Part shown: positions 62,333 through 64,000 of the stretch, piece after piece
How positions within the stretch are numbered: the stretch's first letter is position 1
Layout: each line of letters opens with the position of its first letter
Assembly (NCBI GenBank): GCA_028829895.1
Contig: CM054180.1
Span: forward strand, 108,925,635 to 108,989,634
Source: Sinotaia quadrata
Taxonomy: Eukaryota > Mollusca > Gastropoda > Architaenioglossa > Viviparidae
Reading direction: 5' to 3'
DNA length: 64,000 nt
Notes under the pieces: generated by a model
What the model saw: only the letters and a program-made list of their open reading frames with translations
Told to the model about the DNA's origin: nothing
Database searches by the model: none
Position numbers and translations under genes: made by a program

Positions 62333-62490
62333 AATAGTCTCATAATCCAATATGTGTCAGTTCTACTATTAAGAAAATATTTCATATGTATTTGCAACAT
62401 TACATATTTTTAATAGTCTCATAATCCAATCTGAGTCAGTTCTATTATTAAGAAAATATTTCATATGTATTCACAAGATTAGTGATTTTT
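62333..62490 (+). repeat. 79-bp tandem duplication
   Basis: AATAGTCTCATAATCCAAT starts at 62333 and 62412, each followed by TTAAGAAAATATTTCATATG. Confidence 0.93.
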
Positions 62491-63028
62491 AATAGTGGAT
62501 CAGTGAGTGAGAGTCTAAAGTGTTGTATACAACACAAGCTGAAAACATAATGGATTTGTCACTTTAGTGCTACTTTATTTGCTTCATACAATGCAACAAT
62601 CTTATTATTTATGTTTTATTTTTTTTATTAGTGTATTTAACTATTAACTGAATAACTGAATATAAGGTAGTTGTCTTATTTCAGGTTATCTATTATATGT
62701 CTGGTAGTATGTTCTATTATTTTTTAACAACTTTCCTAATCCATGATCATTTTGTAGCTATATAAGCTGTATTAACTGTATATAATATTGCCCTGTAACT
62801 TTCAGTTATACATTATGAACATGTTAACTATCACTATCACTATTCAAACAGTTTTGTTAAATGGAAACAGTAAATATTCAGTTTTTCTATTGACATATCT
62901 TTCTTCAGTTTCTTGGACTTCAGTATTATTACTACTGTTAGAAATTATTATATTTACATAGCAGTAATAATCGCACTCCTGCTATAAACATAGCAGAGTG
63001 TGTTTTTTCAAGACCTGGAAATATATAA

Positions 63029-63347
63029 GAGCTTAATAACTGAGTAGTGCATCTTACAAGCTGAATGATATTTACGTATCTATAATTTAGTATAATAATC
63101 AAATCCATCATTTCACAGTAAAATGAATGATGGAATGTATTATTATGGTGCAGAAATGGATTTACAACATACATCTATAAATTAGAGAGCTTAACAACTG
63201 AGTAGTGCATTTTACAAGCTGAATGATATTTATAAATTTATGACAATGTATAACAAGTCAAATCCATCAGTACACAGTTAAATGAATGGTGGAATGTATT
63301 ATTATGATGCAGAAATTGATTTACAAACATGCATGTATAAATTAGAA
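63029..63347 (+). repeat. 158-bp tandem duplication
   Basis: GAGCTTAATAACTGAGTAGT at 63029 and GAGCTTAACAACTGAGTAGT at 63187 start two units that share order and length. Confidence 0.93.
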
Positions 63348-64000
63348 TTAATTACAAAGAAGTGGGATAGCTATTCTTGTTGGTAAGAACATATTATCTT
63401 GAAAGGAATTTTGAATATTACACAAGTCTCTCACAATCCTCCTTGGAAAAGTCAATATTTAATAAAAGTGTTGCATAGAAATTAATTATTTTTTCCAAAT
63501 AAATACCAGTTGGGAGTGTATTTCAGAGGCAAGTAATATCCACTAGGAAAAATGTCATCTGCTGTAAACAAGATTTCAGAGTACCAAATGGGTCTGACTT
63601 AATGAAATCTGCAGTGTTAAAATTATACTAATATTAATATATTATGTATAAATCTGAAAAATATTTCAAAGTATCACATGGTTTAATTTTGTTTTGAATA
63701 GTAGTTTTACTTCTAGTGCTTTCACAATTCTTTAAATGGAAATAACTTGTATTACAAGAGTATTAATTAGATAGACATATAAAAAAATAAAAATAAATAG
63801 TTAATGTTACATTTAATTCTATTGTTCATATGATGTTGATTTATAAAATCTAATATATTTCCACAACTTATTTAATCAATAATTTTGCAAAATCTATATA
63901 GCTAATGGTGATTTCAAGAAAATAAACTCTGAAAATTATGCAAATAATCCTCTACTGATTTCTAAGCAGACTTTTTAATGTAACAGTTTATTCGTTTTTG

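Larger units (their letters stand above)
61211..64000. other. AT-rich DNA without recognised gene
   Basis: Only short tandem duplications are seen. ORF 62938-63174 (-) has no recognised domain and overlaps a duplicated block. Confidence 0.55.

Overview
This is a window of animal nuclear DNA, AT-rich and dominated by repeats, holding one recognisable protein-coding gene. Large introns with canonical GT/AG borders, long microsatellites, many minisatellites and fragments of several transposon classes indicate a metazoan. The R4/Dong-like retrotransposon ends, together with the density of simple repeats, suggest a lophotrochozoan, probably a mollusc and possibly a cephalopod. That placement is inference.

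Layout: 1-2290 is GTTG-rich repeat DNA with a spaced duplication. 2284-3250 is a 15-bp minisatellite. 3634-27496 carries, on the + strand, seven or eight coding exons of a deoxyribonuclease II (DNase II) family gene. The N-terminal exon (signal peptide and first mature residues) was not found and probably lies upstream of the window. All six internal junctions are phase-consistent. Both catalytic His regions are present: WLIHSAPKFP in the third exon and SLDHSKFAVS in the sixth. Two different terminal exons, at 20249-20365 and 27392-27496, both join in frame to the sixth exon and sit in homologous 3' flanks. This indicates alternative last exons made by a tandem duplication.

The introns contain three 5'-truncated copies of an R4/Dong-like non-LTR retrotransposon nested in one TAA microsatellite (5953-7626), an antisense pogo/Tigger transposase relic (9892-10545), an inverted repeat pair bracketing the fourth and fifth exons, and many minisatellites.

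From 28.6 to 42.8 kb I recognise no gene, only minisatellites and a 2-kb array built on an AAAACCAGC motif. From 42.8 to 61.2 kb lies a complex of direct and inverted repeats: fold-back arms carrying a shortened tRNA-like module next to (GT)n tracts, a degenerate MULE-type transposase (about 47900-48496) with an internal in-frame triplication, an 890-bp tandem array, and a long inverted repeat with arms of about 1.55 kb. From 61.2 to 64 kb is AT-rich DNA with two short tandem duplications and no recognised gene.

All coordinates and motifs were read by eye. No database search, alignment program or expression data was available.
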